Below, one piece after another: positions 43,187 to 51,919 of a stretch of DNA of 64,000 nt (position 1 is the stretch's first letter; the number at the start of each line of letters is the position of its first letter). A program made the translations under genes and the position numbers. The DNA comes from an uncultured bacterium. Its GTDB lineage: Bacteria > Verrucomicrobiota > Kiritimatiellia > PWTM01. A model generated the notes under the pieces. It was not told the DNA's origin. It saw only the letters and a list, made by a program, of their open reading frames with translations, and made no database searches. The DNA is taken from contig CALLFZ010000018.1 in assembly GCA_938010045.1 (NCBI GenBank), positions 27,785-91,784 of the forward strand, written 5' to 3'.

Positions 43187-43211
43187 GCAAGTGCCGCCCA
43201 GCCCCGGCGCC

Positions 43212-44057
43212 TCACTCGACACGAACGCGGTAGAACCGCATCGGCGCGTGATTCGTATCCGTATAGGTGATGACCGGATTCGTGGACATCCCCGACCAGA
43301 TCGGCGACCACGGCCCGGCCGGCGAAGCGGCCACCTCGAGGTGGTTGGTCAGTCCCATCGCCGTCGGCCAACTCAGCACCCGTGCACCGGGCACATTGGA
43401 GATGGCCACCCGCAGGAGGCGAACCTCACAATAAATCAGATTCGCGAACGTCGGCGGATCGTTCCCCGCATAATTGACCGGCAGCTCTTCGAACGGAGAT
43501 CCCACATTGACGATACCGACTCCGTGCGACAGCGTGTTCCAGAAGTCCAACACGCCCTGGGGGTCCGAAATCACGCGCCCGAACACCGTGAATCCACCGT
43601 TCTGGCTGTCGAGATTGTCCGAATTGTCGGCGAGATTGATGAAGAATTGACTCGTCGCCGAGTCGGGATCGCCGGGCAGCTTGGCCATCGCGAGGGTGCC
43701 ACGGACATTGGAACGGAGCGGACCGGTGCCAAACTCATTCGTGATCGAACCGAGATGCGGCACGTTGTCCACCATCGTATAGGTTTCATCCGCACGGTAT
43801 CCGCCGCCCTGGATCACGAAGCCCGGCACCAGCCGATGAAAGAACATCCGCGAATAGGCCCCCGCCTCCACCAACCGAACGAAATTCGCGACCGTCAACG
43901 GCTTCTCATGATCGAACAACTCGACCTCCAAGGAAACGGTCGAGGAATATCCCGTGATCCGGAGCTGGGCGAGCGTATTGGCGCCCGCGGACACCGGCCG
44001 ACCCACGGCGCTCCATGAGATCAGCACAACCTGAAGGAACCTCCGCATCGCATTCAT
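43212..44057 (-). CDS. Exported cyclophilin-type peptidyl-prolyl isomerase with C-terminal module
   Basis: 281 residues from ATG 44057, which gives a signal peptide (RRFLQVVLISWSAVGRPVSA). The cyclophilin core has VANFVRLVEAGAYSRMFFHR, VPGFVIQGGGYRAD, NVRGTLAMAKLPGDPDSATS and QFFINLADN, with the catalytic Arg in FFHR. After about residue 200 a short beta-rich module (VLSWPTAMGLTNHLEVAASP) ends in FYRVRVE, an ending I associate with secreted proteins of PVC bacteria. The core accelerates proline cis-trans turns in exported proteins. A TTG nine bases upstream is also in frame. Divergent from the rRNA methyltransferase. Confidence 0.82.
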   Translation of the reverse strand: MNAMRRFLQVVLISWSAVGRPVSAGANTLAQLRITGYSSTVSLEVELFDHEKPLTVANFVRLVEAGAYSRMFFHRLVPGFVIQGGGYRADETYTMVDNVPHLGSITNEFGTGPLRSNVRGTLAMAKLPGDPDSATSQFFINLADNSDNLDSQNGGFTVFGRVISDPQGVLDFWNTLSHGVGIVNVGSPFEELPVNYAGNDPPTFANLIYCEVRLLRVAISNVPGARVLSWPTAMGLTNHLEVAASPAGPWSPIWSGMSTNPVITYTDTNHAPMRFYRVRVE

Positions 44058-44064
44058 CGGGGCC

Positions 44065-44093
44065 AAGATCTCCGCCGGCGATCAGTACGTCAA
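44065..44093 (-). promoter_or_regulatory. Promoter of the cyclophilin gene, near-leaderless
   Basis: Minus strand TTGACG (44093-44088), 17 bases, GATCTT (44070-44065), then seven bases to ATG 44057. The -35 box is five of six, the -10 three of six. The mRNA would start at or one base before the ATG, although a GGAG overlaps the -10 region. Confidence 0.4.
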
Positions 44094-44165
44094 GCCCGCG
44101 CGGGTTCGCGGCGAAACGTCGCCCGCCGCCGAGAGAGGCGCTCCGAGACCAGAGGCCGCCCGCAG

Positions 44166-44194
44166 TTTTCCCCCGCCGGGCCGCACGCTATCCT
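44166..44194 (+). promoter_or_regulatory. Promoter of the methyltransferase-PAP2 operon
   Basis: TTTTCC at 44166-44171, 17 bases, TATCCT at 44189-44194, then nine bases to ATG 44204. The -10 box is four of six; the -35 box is weak. A leader of about three bases is predicted, with GAGCGG the only purine-rich stretch before the ATG. Confidence 0.4.
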
Positions 44195-44203
44195 GAGCGG
44201 ACC

Positions 44204-45079
44204 ATGCCCGCATGTGACTACGAGCTGCTCGATTCGGGCGATGGGCGCAAACTCGAACGGTTTGGTCCACTCGTGCTCTCGCGGCCCGCGGCCCAAGCCG
44301 TGTGGCGTCCCTCGCGGCCGCCCGACGTTTGGGCCGCGGCGGACGCCACCTTCGACCGCGAACAGGGTATGGCTTGGAAAATCCGGACTCGCTTACCGGA
44401 CCTGTGGACCATCACGGTGGAGGGACTGCGATTCCGACTGAGCGCAACCGATTTCGGCCATGTGGGCCTATTCCCCGAGCAGCGCGAGATGTGGCGATGG
44501 ATTCGCCAGCGCATGGGCACGGCCCGGCGCGGACCCGACGAGCCGACGCGATCGCTGTTGAATCTGTTTGCCTATTCCGGCGGCGCCACACTCGCGGCGC
44601 TCTCCGCGGGCGCTGAGGTCTGCCACGTGGACGCCTCACGCGGCATGGTGCAATGGGCTCGTGAGAACGCCGCACTCAACGACCTGGCCGGAGCGCCGGC
44701 ACGGTGGATCGTCGAGGACGTGCACAAGTATCTGCACCGCGAACATCGGCGGGGGCGGCGCTACCACGCGATCGTGCTCGACCCTCCCACGTTCGGCCGC
44801 GGCGCCTCAGGCGAGGTGTACAAGATCGAACGCGACCTCATGGTCACGCTGGACCTCTGCCGCGCCGTGCTGGCGGATGACCCGCTATTCGTGCTGCTCT
44901 CCGCTCATACGCCCGGCCTGACCCCCGTGGGCCTTGCCAACGCTGTGCGCCAGACATTTCGAGATCTCGGTGGAGCGATCGAGTGCGGCGAACTTCTGTT
45001 GACCGGCACGCGTGATGTGATGCCACTGCCCAGTGGAGCATGGGCCCGCTGGACCCCAGAAGAATCCCCCGCCGAATGA
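44204..45079 (+). CDS. RlmI/RlmK-type SAM-dependent methyltransferase
   Basis: 291 residues. The SAM motif SLLNLFAYSGGATLAALSAG, the acidic VCHVDASRGMVQWARENAAL and the catalytic DPPTFGRG with VYKIERDLMVTL place it in the RlmI/RlmL/RlmK family of 23S rRNA base methyltransferases. It lacks the PUA domain of RlmI and the THUMP domain of RlmL, so target choice must rely on the N-terminal part (YELLDSGDGRKLERFGPLVL). Whether it acts on C5 of cytidine or N7 of guanosine is unknown. It ends in an ATGA overlap with the PAP2 gene. Confidence 0.72.
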   Translation: MPACDYELLDSGDGRKLERFGPLVLSRPAAQAVWRPSRPPDVWAAADATFDREQGMAWKIRTRLPDLWTITVEGLRFRLSATDFGHVGLFPEQREMWRWIRQRMGTARRGPDEPTRSLLNLFAYSGGATLAALSAGAEVCHVDASRGMVQWARENAALNDLAGAPARWIVEDVHKYLHREHRRGRRYHAIVLDPPTFGRGASGEVYKIERDLMVTLDLCRAVLADDPLFVLLSAHTPGLTPVGLANAVRQTFRDLGGAIECGELLLTGTRDVMPLPSGAWARWTPEESPAE

Positions 45080-45759
45080 TCTCCCGATGGGCTCCAATCT
45101 GGCGCAACATCCGCGCGCTGCTGTTGGGTGTTCTCGATCTTGCGCAACGGTGGCGCCGATGGCTGCTGGCAGGCCTCGCGGCGATCGCCATTCTCGGCGC
45201 GCTCGCGTGGCGGTGGGACGCCACACTCGCCCGGAACGCGCACGAACGCCTGAGTCCTGAGGTGCGTCGTTGGGCCGGTCACATACGAACCTGGGGAGCC
45301 TTCAACGACACGCTGGCGTTCGTCACGGTGACATGGCTGATCGGCCGCATCCGCGGCGCGCCCCGCTGGCGGCACGCCGCGCTGGCCGCGCTGCTCGCGG
45401 CGGCGGCCGCGGGCCTCGGCGTCAATGCGTTGCGCGTGACGCTGGGCCGCCCCCGTCCTCGCGCCGGACTTCCGGATCGCTTCACCGGCCCCTCCCTGCA
45501 GTGGAACCGGCAGAGCTTCCCGTCGGGCCATAGCGGCGCATCGTTTGCCTCCGCCACCGCACTCGCCGTCGCCGCGCCGCCGGTGGGATGCTTCGCGCTG
45601 GTCAGCGCCTCGGCGGTGGCCGCCGCGAGCGTGGCCAACCGCAGCCATTTCCTCAGCGACGTACTGGTCGGCAGCGGCCTGGGTGTGCTGCTGGGCACCC
45701 TGTTCGGCGCCGCTGCCCGCCGGGGTGTCGTTCCTGCCTCCAGCTCCGGCTCACAATAA
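45076..45759 (+). CDS. PAP2-family membrane phosphatase
   Basis: 227 residues, six membrane helices. The three phosphatase motifs are present in order: LRVTLGRPRPR (KxxxxxxRP with Arg for Lys), SFPSGHSGASF (PSGH) and VANRSHFLSDV (SRxxxxxHxxxD, with Asn-Arg at the start). Such enzymes remove phosphate from undecaprenyl pyrophosphate, phosphatidate or phosphatidylglycerol phosphate at the membrane. Coupled by ATGA to the methyltransferase. The substrate is not determined; undecaprenyl pyrophosphate recycling is a reasonable guess only. Confidence 0.85.
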   Translation: MISRWAPIWRNIRALLLGVLDLAQRWRRWLLAGLAAIAILGALAWRWDATLARNAHERLSPEVRRWAGHIRTWGAFNDTLAFVTVTWLIGRIRGAPRWRHAALAALLAAAAAGLGVNALRVTLGRPRPRAGLPDRFTGPSLQWNRQSFPSGHSGASFASATALAVAAPPVGCFALVSASAVAAASVANRSHFLSDVLVGSGLGVLLGTLFGAAARRGVVPASSSGSQ

Positions 45760-45857
45760 ACCCACTCGCCGGCTCGTTGTGCACACAGAGGCCCATGGCA
45801 GACCGGGTGGTTCCGGAGACCACCATGGGCACGGTGGTGAACCGAAAGGATATCGCG

Positions 45858-46499
45858 ATGAACAAGACCTCATACCTCGTGATCACCGGCCTGGTGATCG
45901 GTGCACTGATCGGATCGGCGGCGGCCGGGGAACGGAAAGGCGGCCGCCGTATACGTCGAAACCGCCTTGGGGCCGAACGAGGAGAACCGCCGGCCGCCGT
46001 CTCCGAGCGGCCCTCGGCCGCCACGGCGGAGCGCCCGGCCCGCGAGACTTCGCCAGCGGCGCGTCCAGACTCGGTCGCTTCCCGCTGGGCGGAGGTTCTC
46101 CAACGGTTCGACAAGGACGGCGACGGCCGACTAAACGAGGAAGAACGCGCCGCCGCGCGCGCCGCCTGGCAGGCGCAGGGTGCTGAGCGCCCCGAGATGC
46201 TGCACGGCCAGCTCGTCCGCCGCTTCGACAAGGACGGCGACGGCAAGCTGAATGACGAGGAGCGCAAAGCCGCGTGGGAGGAATTCCAAAAACGTGAAGG
46301 CCCCCGGGCCGACGAGTTTCGCGCCCGCATCCTCCAGCGCTTCGACAAGGACGGCGACGGCAAGCTGAACGAGGAGGAACGCGCCGCCGCGGAAGCGGCC
46401 ATGCGGGAGATGCGCGAGCACCGGGGTCGTCACGGCGAGGGCCGAAACGCTTCGGACACCGCCCCCGCGGACGCACCCAAGGTCGGCCCGACGATCTAA
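45858..46499 (+). CDS. Exported EF-hand protein with three 39-residue repeats
   Basis: 213 residues. Signal peptide at 1-23 (SYLVITGLVIGALIGSAAAG), then a basic and Ala/Pro-rich linker. Three calcium-binding loops follow at 85-96, 124-135 and 163-174, each DKDGDG(R/K)LN(E/D)EE, spaced exactly 39 residues (117 bases) apart and nearly identical in DNA. Each loop has Asp at positions 1, 3 and 5 and Glu at 12, so calcium binding is expected. The third and partner hands are not split into classic pairs. AAAGGAT precedes ATG 45858, and a strong terminator follows the gene. Function beyond calcium binding is unknown. Confidence 0.8.
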   Translation: MNKTSYLVITGLVIGALIGSAAAGERKGGRRIRRNRLGAERGEPPAAVSERPSAATAERPARETSPAARPDSVASRWAEVLQRFDKDGDGRLNEEERAAARAAWQAQGAERPEMLHGQLVRRFDKDGDGKLNDEERKAAWEEFQKREGPRADEFRARILQRFDKDGDGKLNEEERAAAEAAMREMREHRGRHGEGRNASDTAPADAPKVGPTI

Positions 46500-46512
46500 G
46501 TGTCGACGTAGT

Positions 46513-46569
46513 GCGGCGCCGCCGCCCCAGCGGCATCTCCCTCTACTCCGGGCGGTGGCGCCGCTTTTT
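46513..46569 (+). terminator. Rho-independent terminator after the EF-hand gene
   Basis: A 15-base-pair stem of 46513-46527 with 46550-46564, starting GCGGCGCC and ending GGCGCCGC, contains one G-T wobble. The 22-base loop is followed at once by TTTTT (46565-46569). It lies 14 bases after the EF-hand stop. This is the only convincing intrinsic terminator I found in the window. Confidence 0.8.
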
Positions 46570-46615
46570 CAGATCACGCCGGCGAGGCTGGAACCGGCGG
46601 TCAAAGCCCAGGCCG

Positions 46616-47842
46616 TTAACCCGTGCGGGCCGCCTTCAGAACCACAGCGACTTCGTGGAGCATCAGCCCCAGCCCGATGCCCATCCAGTTCATCATCGCG
46701 CCGTGGGCGCCGGGCCCACGCGTCACTGTCAGACACTGAATCACCTCGGCCGCCACGCCATATATAAGCAGACCGGCCAGGGTCCGAAGAAGTTCCCCTC
46801 GGTCCGTCGCAGGAGCAATGAGCCGCATCTTGAAGCATCGAGCGGTCACGACGGCCAGCACCGCGAACAACACGACATGGGCGATTCCGTGCAGGTCCGC
46901 GTTCGCAATGGCGGAACGCCATCGCGACGGCCGAACCGGCGGCGGTGGTGGAACCGGTCGGGTCGGCGGGGCGGTGGGGCGCGTTGATTCACCCGTTTGG
47001 GGAGAGCCCGGAACCGATGGGGCGCTCTGGCCGATGGCCGGACGGCCTCCGATCAGCAACTCGATCGGTTGAAACCAAGATTCCGGCATGGTCACGGCCA
47101 CCAGGATCAAGCCGGCCGCGGCGAAAACCGCGCGGCCTCGCGGCCGCCGAACCAAATCCAGCCGCAGCGCCGCCACCGCCGCCCCCACCAGCCACGCAAA
47201 CCCCCACAGGGCGATCACCCAAGGGGCATCTGCCCGCCGCCGCTGCGGTACCGCCGTACATTCCGCCACCTCGACCACACCGCTGACCCCGCCGTGAGCG
47301 ACGGCCAGCCGCGCGGTCGTCACCCACTCCGGCAAAACCAAACGCCGACCCGCCTCGTGCCAACCTTTCGTGCCATACAGATTGGCCGCGACATGCGGTA
47401 CGTCGAACCGCCAATGTCCGTCCGGATCGGTGACGCAGAGCGTGAGCCGTGCGGTTTGATAGCGGTACTCGCCGGGCACGATGTTCTCGCCCCGCCAGCG
47501 AGCGCGCACCTCCACAGTGCGGTGCGCGGGCAGGTCCGTGGTGGTCCAGGACACTCCCGGCCGCACGCCGGGGCTTGCGGTGAGCCGTACCCATGTGCCG
47601 CTCGCGCCATCGCTCACAAAGGCGACGCCCGGTTGGCCGAATCCGACCCACCGCCGAACTGCGGGATCATCCACCCCTCGCGGCCACGGCGGGGACCAGT
47701 CGGCCCCGGCGGGCTCGTACGGCGAATACACCGCAAAAAACAGTACCATGGCGCCGACACCGGCCGCGGCCGCGATGAGGCCGACCGGCCGCCCCGAGGA
47801 TGCCGGCGCGCCGTCGCCAGCCGCGCGGGACCACAACGCCAT
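46616..47842 (-). CDS. VanZ-family membrane protein with large periplasmic domain
   Basis: 408 residues. A first helix (LIAAAAGVGAMVLFFAVYSP) leads to a periplasmic beta-rich domain at about 45-200 (VEVRARWRGENIVPGEYRYQ, RLTLCVTDPDGHWRFDVPHV). Then come two or more helices, a proline linker (PTRPVPPPPPVRPSRW), and the C-terminal VanZ-like helices HGIAHVVLFAVLAVVTARCF, GLLIYGVAAEVIQCLTV and MNWMGIGLGLMLHEVAV. The AEVIQ motif is the VanZ/teicoplanin-resistance signature, but many VanZ proteins have no link to antibiotics. Follows gcvPA by 14 bases in one operon. Function unknown. Confidence 0.65.
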   Translation of the reverse strand: MALWSRAAGDGAPASSGRPVGLIAAAAGVGAMVLFFAVYSPYEPAGADWSPPWPRGVDDPAVRRWVGFGQPGVAFVSDGASGTWVRLTASPGVRPGVSWTTTDLPAHRTVEVRARWRGENIVPGEYRYQTARLTLCVTDPDGHWRFDVPHVAANLYGTKGWHEAGRRLVLPEWVTTARLAVAHGGVSGVVEVAECTAVPQRRRADAPWVIALWGFAWLVGAAVAALRLDLVRRPRGRAVFAAAGLILVAVTMPESWFQPIELLIGGRPAIGQSAPSVPGSPQTGESTRPTAPPTRPVPPPPPVRPSRWRSAIANADLHGIAHVVLFAVLAVVTARCFKMRLIAPATDRGELLRTLAGLLIYGVAAEVIQCLTVTRGPGAHGAMMNWMGIGLGLMLHEVAVVLKAARTG

Positions 47843-47856
47843 CCCCCCGCTCCGCC

Positions 47857-49200
47857 CTATGCGACCGCTGCGTGCAGGCGCGCGGCGAGCACATCAATCT
47901 CCTCCCGCGTCCGACGCTCCGTGAAGGCAGTGAGCAACACCCGCTCCATCCCGGCGTAATACCGCCCCACCGGAAACCCGGGGGCAATGCCTTGGTCAAT
48001 CAGCCGGCCCACAACCTCGGCCGCGTCCCGCGGCAGCTCGAGCGCCAGCTCGTTGAAGAACGGCCGGCTCACGAGTAACCGGACGCCCGGGATCGCCGTG
48101 AGACGAGCTCTCGCGTATTCCGCGTTGGCCGCGCACACTCGGCCGAGTTCAACGAAGCCTTCACGCCCGAGCAGCGATAGGTGGATCAGCGCTCGCAGCG
48201 CGCACAGCGCCTCATTGGTGCAGATGTTGGAGGTTGCTTTTTCGCGACGGATGTGCTGTTCGCGGGCCTGCAGCGTCAGCACGTAGCCACGGCGACCCTG
48301 CGCGTCCTCCGTCGCGCCGACGACGCGGCCCGGCATGCGGCGCACCAACGAGCGGCGAGTCGCCATGAAACCCAGGTACGGCCCACCAAACGCGAGCGGA
48401 AGCCCGAGGCTCTGTCCTTCGCCCACCGCAATGTCCGCGCCCATCTCGCCCGGCGTCTTGATCAGCGAGAGCGCTACGGGATACGAGGACATCACGAGCA
48501 TCGCGCCGACCTGGTGCGCGGCCTCGGCCAGCGGCGTGTAGTCCTCCACCGCCCCGAAGAAGTTCGGGTTCTGCACAAGCAGCGCCGCGACGCGGTCGGA
48601 TAGTTGCGCCGCCATCGCCGCCATGTCCGCGGCGCCACGCACGGTCGGAATCTCGCGCAACTCGATCTGTAGGTTACGCGTGTACGACCGAAGCATCGTA
48701 CGATAGATCGGGTTGACGCCCTCATCCACCAGCACGAGGGGCCGCTCGGTCGTGCGCAGCGCCATCATCATCGCCTCGAACAGCGCCGTGCCGCCGTCGT
48801 ACAGCGAGGCGTTCGCGACCTCCATGCCGGTGAGCCGCACGATCGCGGTCTGGAACTCGTAGATCGCCTGAAGCGTCCCCTGCGAGGCCTCCGGCTGATA
48901 CGGCGTATAAGCGGTGAAAAACTCGCCGCGTGAGGCCAGTGTGTCCACCGCCGCGGGGATGTGATGGTCGTAAAAGCCGGCACCGCAGAAGTTGATGAGG
49001 TCCGTCGAGTTGCGCGCAGCCAGCGAGCGAAGCTCCCGCAGCATCTCCATCTCGCAGAGACTATCCGGCAGATTGAATCGGTCGGTCTGCAGCTCAGCCG
49101 GAATCACGGCGAACAGTTCCTCCACACTGCGCGCGCCCATCGCATCGAGCATGGCTCGCTGCTGGGCCTCAGTGGCCGGCACGAAGTTCGTCGGATTCAT
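47857..49200 (-). CDS. gcvPA: Glycine dehydrogenase (decarboxylating) subunit 1
   Basis: 447 residues, the half-size P-protein. FVPATEAQQRAMLDAMGA, DLINFCGAGFYDHHIPAAVD, FFTAYTPYQPEASQGTLQAI, ANASLYDGGTALFEAMMMAL, GEGQSLGLPLAFGGPYLGFM and EKATSNICTNEALCALRA are the GcvPA signatures. The partner GcvPB, which carries the lysine that binds pyridoxal phosphate, is not next to it; in many genomes it follows directly. The gene is instead followed by a VanZ protein. It cannot act alone, so gcvPB, gcvT and gcvH should be elsewhere in the genome. Strong AGGAG before ATG 49200. Confidence 0.92.
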   Translation of the reverse strand: MNPTNFVPATEAQQRAMLDAMGARSVEELFAVIPAELQTDRFNLPDSLCEMEMLRELRSLAARNSTDLINFCGAGFYDHHIPAAVDTLASRGEFFTAYTPYQPEASQGTLQAIYEFQTAIVRLTGMEVANASLYDGGTALFEAMMMALRTTERPLVLVDEGVNPIYRTMLRSYTRNLQIELREIPTVRGAADMAAMAAQLSDRVAALLVQNPNFFGAVEDYTPLAEAAHQVGAMLVMSSYPVALSLIKTPGEMGADIAVGEGQSLGLPLAFGGPYLGFMATRRSLVRRMPGRVVGATEDAQGRRGYVLTLQAREQHIRREKATSNICTNEALCALRALIHLSLLGREGFVELGRVCAANAEYARARLTAIPGVRLLVSRPFFNELALELPRDAAEVVGRLIDQGIAPGFPVGRYYAGMERVLLTAFTERRTREEIDVLAARLHAAVA

Positions 49201-49244
49201 ATCGAGTCTCCTACCCGTGATGCGACGCGGCGCAGTATTGTGCG

Positions 49245-50594
49245 TCAGCCCGCGGACTTGCGCAAACGGCCACCGTGCGTACTGCGGTCCATGGACGCGA
49301 TGGGCTCGCCGCGCAAACCATCGGCATCGGCGGCCGTCACGCGCACGCGCACGACGCCAGCCTCGTCTGGGCGGGCCGGCAGGATCGTCTCAACCGCGCA
49401 GTATCGCGCGCAGTGGCCCGCCGCGCGGCCGGTCGCGGGGGACCATCGTTCCACCAGCAGCTCCACCTCGCGCCCGACCCACCGGCGGTGCCAGGCCAGG
49501 GCCAACTCTCGCCCCAGCGTGCGCAATTCCGCGGCCCTGCGCCGGATCTCAGGCGCAGCCAGCCGCCCCGGCAGTGCCGCCGCTGCAGTGCCCGGCCGCG
49601 CCGAAAACGCAAATACATGCATCCGGCTGAATCCGACCGCGCGGCACAGCTGAACCGTTGCGTCGAAATCCGCCGGGGTCTCGCCCGGGAAGCCGGCCAT
49701 GACATCGGTCGTGATCGCTGGCTCCTCGAGCGCGGCGCGAGCGCGGGCCACCGCCTCGACGAAATCGGCGACGGTATAGCGGCGTCGCATGCGGCGAAGC
49801 ACGGCATCGGAACCGGACTGGAGCGGTAAGTGCAGGTGGGGGGCCACGTTCGGATGCGAGCGCATCGTGTCGAGCAGACGGTCGGTGAGCTCCAGCGGGT
49901 GCAGGCTCGAAAGCCGCAGCCTCCGCAAACCCCGCACCCGCGCCACCGCCGCCACGACGTCCGCCAGTTCCTCATCGCGATCGCGCCCCCACAGCCCGAT
50001 GCTCACTCCGCTGAGCACCACCTCCGCGTGCCCCACCCGCACATATCGTTGAACCTCGGCCACGATGCTCTCGAGCGGACGGTCGCGCGGCGGTCCCCGC
50101 AGCCGGGGCACGATGCAGTAGGCACAACCGAGATCGCAGCCGTCCTGGACCTTCACGAACGCGCGCGCATGGCCCGTGAACCGACGGGGTCGCTCGGCCG
50201 CCTCGGGATGCGTGGGCGCACCCAGCAGACCATCAAGCGCGGCGCGCAGCGACGCCGACCAACCCGGCCCCGCGGGCACGGTGGCGTCACAGCGCACATG
50301 CTCCGGCAGCAACCCCGCCCCACAGCCGCTCGCGACCACGAGCGTGCCCGGGCGGTCAAGCTGCGCAAGCCGCCGGCGCGACTCCGCCAGCGCCGTCGAG
50401 GTCACCGCGCAGGTATGCACCACCGCGACGTCGGCCCGCTCGCCCTCGCCCGCCCCCCGCAGGCCCCGCCGTTCCAGCTCGCGCTCAATTTCGCGGGCTT
50501 CGCACTGGTTCACCTTGCAGCCGAAGACGTCCACGATGTAGGTCAACGGCCTCCGTGACGGGGAGGGGGTAGCCAAGTCAGTCGGCGAAAACAT
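49245..50594 (-). CDS. mtaB: MtaB-type tRNA methylthiotransferase
   Basis: 449 residues. The N-terminal UPF0004 domain has Cys26 (FGCKVNQCE), Cys62 (HTCAVTS) and Cys91 (SGCGAG) for one iron-sulfur cluster; the radical SAM domain has CDLGCAYC with Cys153, Cys157 and Cys160. HLHLPLQSGSDAVLRRMRRR and VMAGFPGETPADFD follow, and a TRAM-like end. The CKVNQ sequence is the MtaB mark, which places a methylthio group on t6A37 of tRNA. Overlaps the YdjY-like gene by 17 bases and precedes gcvPA by 44. TRAM is somewhat diverged. Confidence 0.9.
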   Translation of the reverse strand: MFSPTDLATPSPSRRPLTYIVDVFGCKVNQCEAREIERELERRGLRGAGEGERADVAVVHTCAVTSTALAESRRRLAQLDRPGTLVVASGCGAGLLPEHVRCDATVPAGPGWSASLRAALDGLLGAPTHPEAAERPRRFTGHARAFVKVQDGCDLGCAYCIVPRLRGPPRDRPLESIVAEVQRYVRVGHAEVVLSGVSIGLWGRDRDEELADVVAAVARVRGLRRLRLSSLHPLELTDRLLDTMRSHPNVAPHLHLPLQSGSDAVLRRMRRRYTVADFVEAVARARAALEEPAITTDVMAGFPGETPADFDATVQLCRAVGFSRMHVFAFSARPGTAAAALPGRLAAPEIRRRAAELRTLGRELALAWHRRWVGREVELLVERWSPATGRAAGHCARYCAVETILPARPDEAGVVRVRVTAADADGLRGEPIASMDRSTHGGRLRKSAG

Positions 50595-51882
50595 GGATCA
50601 CGGGATGGGTGCTCATCAGCGGTGCGACGAATCGCATGAGCTCACCGTAGCTCATCGCGCCGGGCGCGAACACGACGATCACCGGCAGACCCGGCCCGTG
50701 CTCCGTGAGCTGGGCGCGCAGCTCTTCCGGCGTCGAGGCGCGGTACTCCGTTGTCCACCACTTGGGCTCGTCGGTCAGGATGTCACGGCCATGCTGCACG
50801 CTCATCAGCACCGCGCTCCATCCTCCCCCGTCGGCCGCGCTCAGGTGCAGTTCCCAGGGCTGCGATGGCCGCTCGTCCCGCCGCCGCAGCGATGGCTCCG
50901 GATTGAGCGCGCGGTAGTACAGTTGCCCCGGCGCCGGCGGCTCGATCCGCACAGCGGACAGCTCCGCAAGGCGCGCGACCGTCTCGCCGAGCGAACGGAG
51001 GTGCCGGACCGGCGTGCTCGGCTCAATGCGAACGTCCAGGTGCGCATCGAACCCTGCGGAACCGAACTCACGCAATCGGCGTTCGACCTCGGCGAGGCCA
51101 GCCACCGGAGCCTCCGCTCCGCCTCTCGCCTCTAATCGAATGGCCGGCCGATCCTCCTCAACGCCCAGGGTCAGTCCCAACTCCGAGACGCGTGGCCGAC
51201 CGTCCGGCCTGGGTTCCGGCCGCAGCACCACGGTGAGCGGCTGCCCCTTCGCCCACACGTAGTTCGAGTTCGCGATCTGGTAATCGTAGAGCGCGCTCTG
51301 GCTGCCACGCCGCGGAATGTCGAGCACGGTCGTCTCGAGATTGAACGCGCTCGCGATCGAGTTCGGCTCCACCTCGTCGGCCGCGTAGACGGTACCGGTG
51401 CCGTTCTCGGCCGGCACCCGAGTGGAGCCGACGAAGACTAGGCCGTCTCTGGGCAGTGATTCGCCGGTGCGCGTATCCACGAGCGTGTCCTCGAATCGCA
51501 CGCGTCGCGGAGGATGGTCGGGGGCAGAGGGATCGCGCCACTCGAACTCCGCGATCACGCGCTCGCCGCGCGGCCAAAACCGAAGAGCCTTCGGGTCCAC
51601 CGGACGACCCGCCGGAACGCCGATGAACTCGAGCGCACGGTGAACATCGCTGGGCCGCGCAAGCGAGACCGCGATCGCTTCATAGTCGTGGCCGCTGTTC
51701 GTGGCGATCAGAAAAAACTCGCAGAGCGTGCCGCCCGCGATGCCCGTGGCGCGGGCCTCCACCCGCACCTCGCGCAACCGTCGGTCGGCGGTCACGAACG
51801 GCGCGTGCCAGATGGCCGGCGGGCCCTCCGCGGGGAGCACCGCCAGCGCGCACATCCCAGCCAGACCTAACGCCCACATCAT
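50578..51882 (-). CDS. Exported YdjY-like protein, function unknown
   Basis: 434 residues. MMWALGLAGMCALAVLPAEG is a signal peptide. The region after it (VRVEARATGIAGGTLCEFFL, ATNSGHDYEAIAVSLARPSD) matches YdjY-like domains that occur in planctomycetes and verrucomicrobia. The middle contains RVRFEDTLVDTRTGESL and VFVGSTRVPAENGTG. Residues about 265-434 form a second domain with ExSTP-type beta strands and end in a conserved-looking LMRFVAPLMSTHPVIHVF. I do not recognise an active site. First gene of the operon with mtaB, gcvPA and VanZ. ATG 51882 follows GGAG and the upstream promoter. Confidence 0.6.
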   Translation of the reverse strand: MMWALGLAGMCALAVLPAEGPPAIWHAPFVTADRRLREVRVEARATGIAGGTLCEFFLIATNSGHDYEAIAVSLARPSDVHRALEFIGVPAGRPVDPKALRFWPRGERVIAEFEWRDPSAPDHPPRRVRFEDTLVDTRTGESLPRDGLVFVGSTRVPAENGTGTVYAADEVEPNSIASAFNLETTVLDIPRRGSQSALYDYQIANSNYVWAKGQPLTVVLRPEPRPDGRPRVSELGLTLGVEEDRPAIRLEARGGAEAPVAGLAEVERRLREFGSAGFDAHLDVRIEPSTPVRHLRSLGETVARLAELSAVRIEPPAPGQLYYRALNPEPSLRRRDERPSQPWELHLSAADGGGWSAVLMSVQHGRDILTDEPKWWTTEYRASTPEELRAQLTEHGPGLPVIVVFAPGAMSYGELMRFVAPLMSTHPVIHVFAD

Positions 51883-51919
51883 CGTCGCGATCTCCGTGTT
51901 TCGCGCATCGACGCCGGGT

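Noticed and set aside
45792..45829. Imperfect hairpin (CCCATG...CATGGG with inner GTGGT/ACCAC) upstream of the EF-hand gene as a riboswitch
   Set aside because: A nine-base bulge, short length and absence of any known riboswitch pattern make a specific call unsupported.
46100..46390. Regular 117-base repeat as a non-coding array
   Set aside because: It lies inside an open frame and encodes EF-hand loops with in-frame spacing, so it is a protein repeat.
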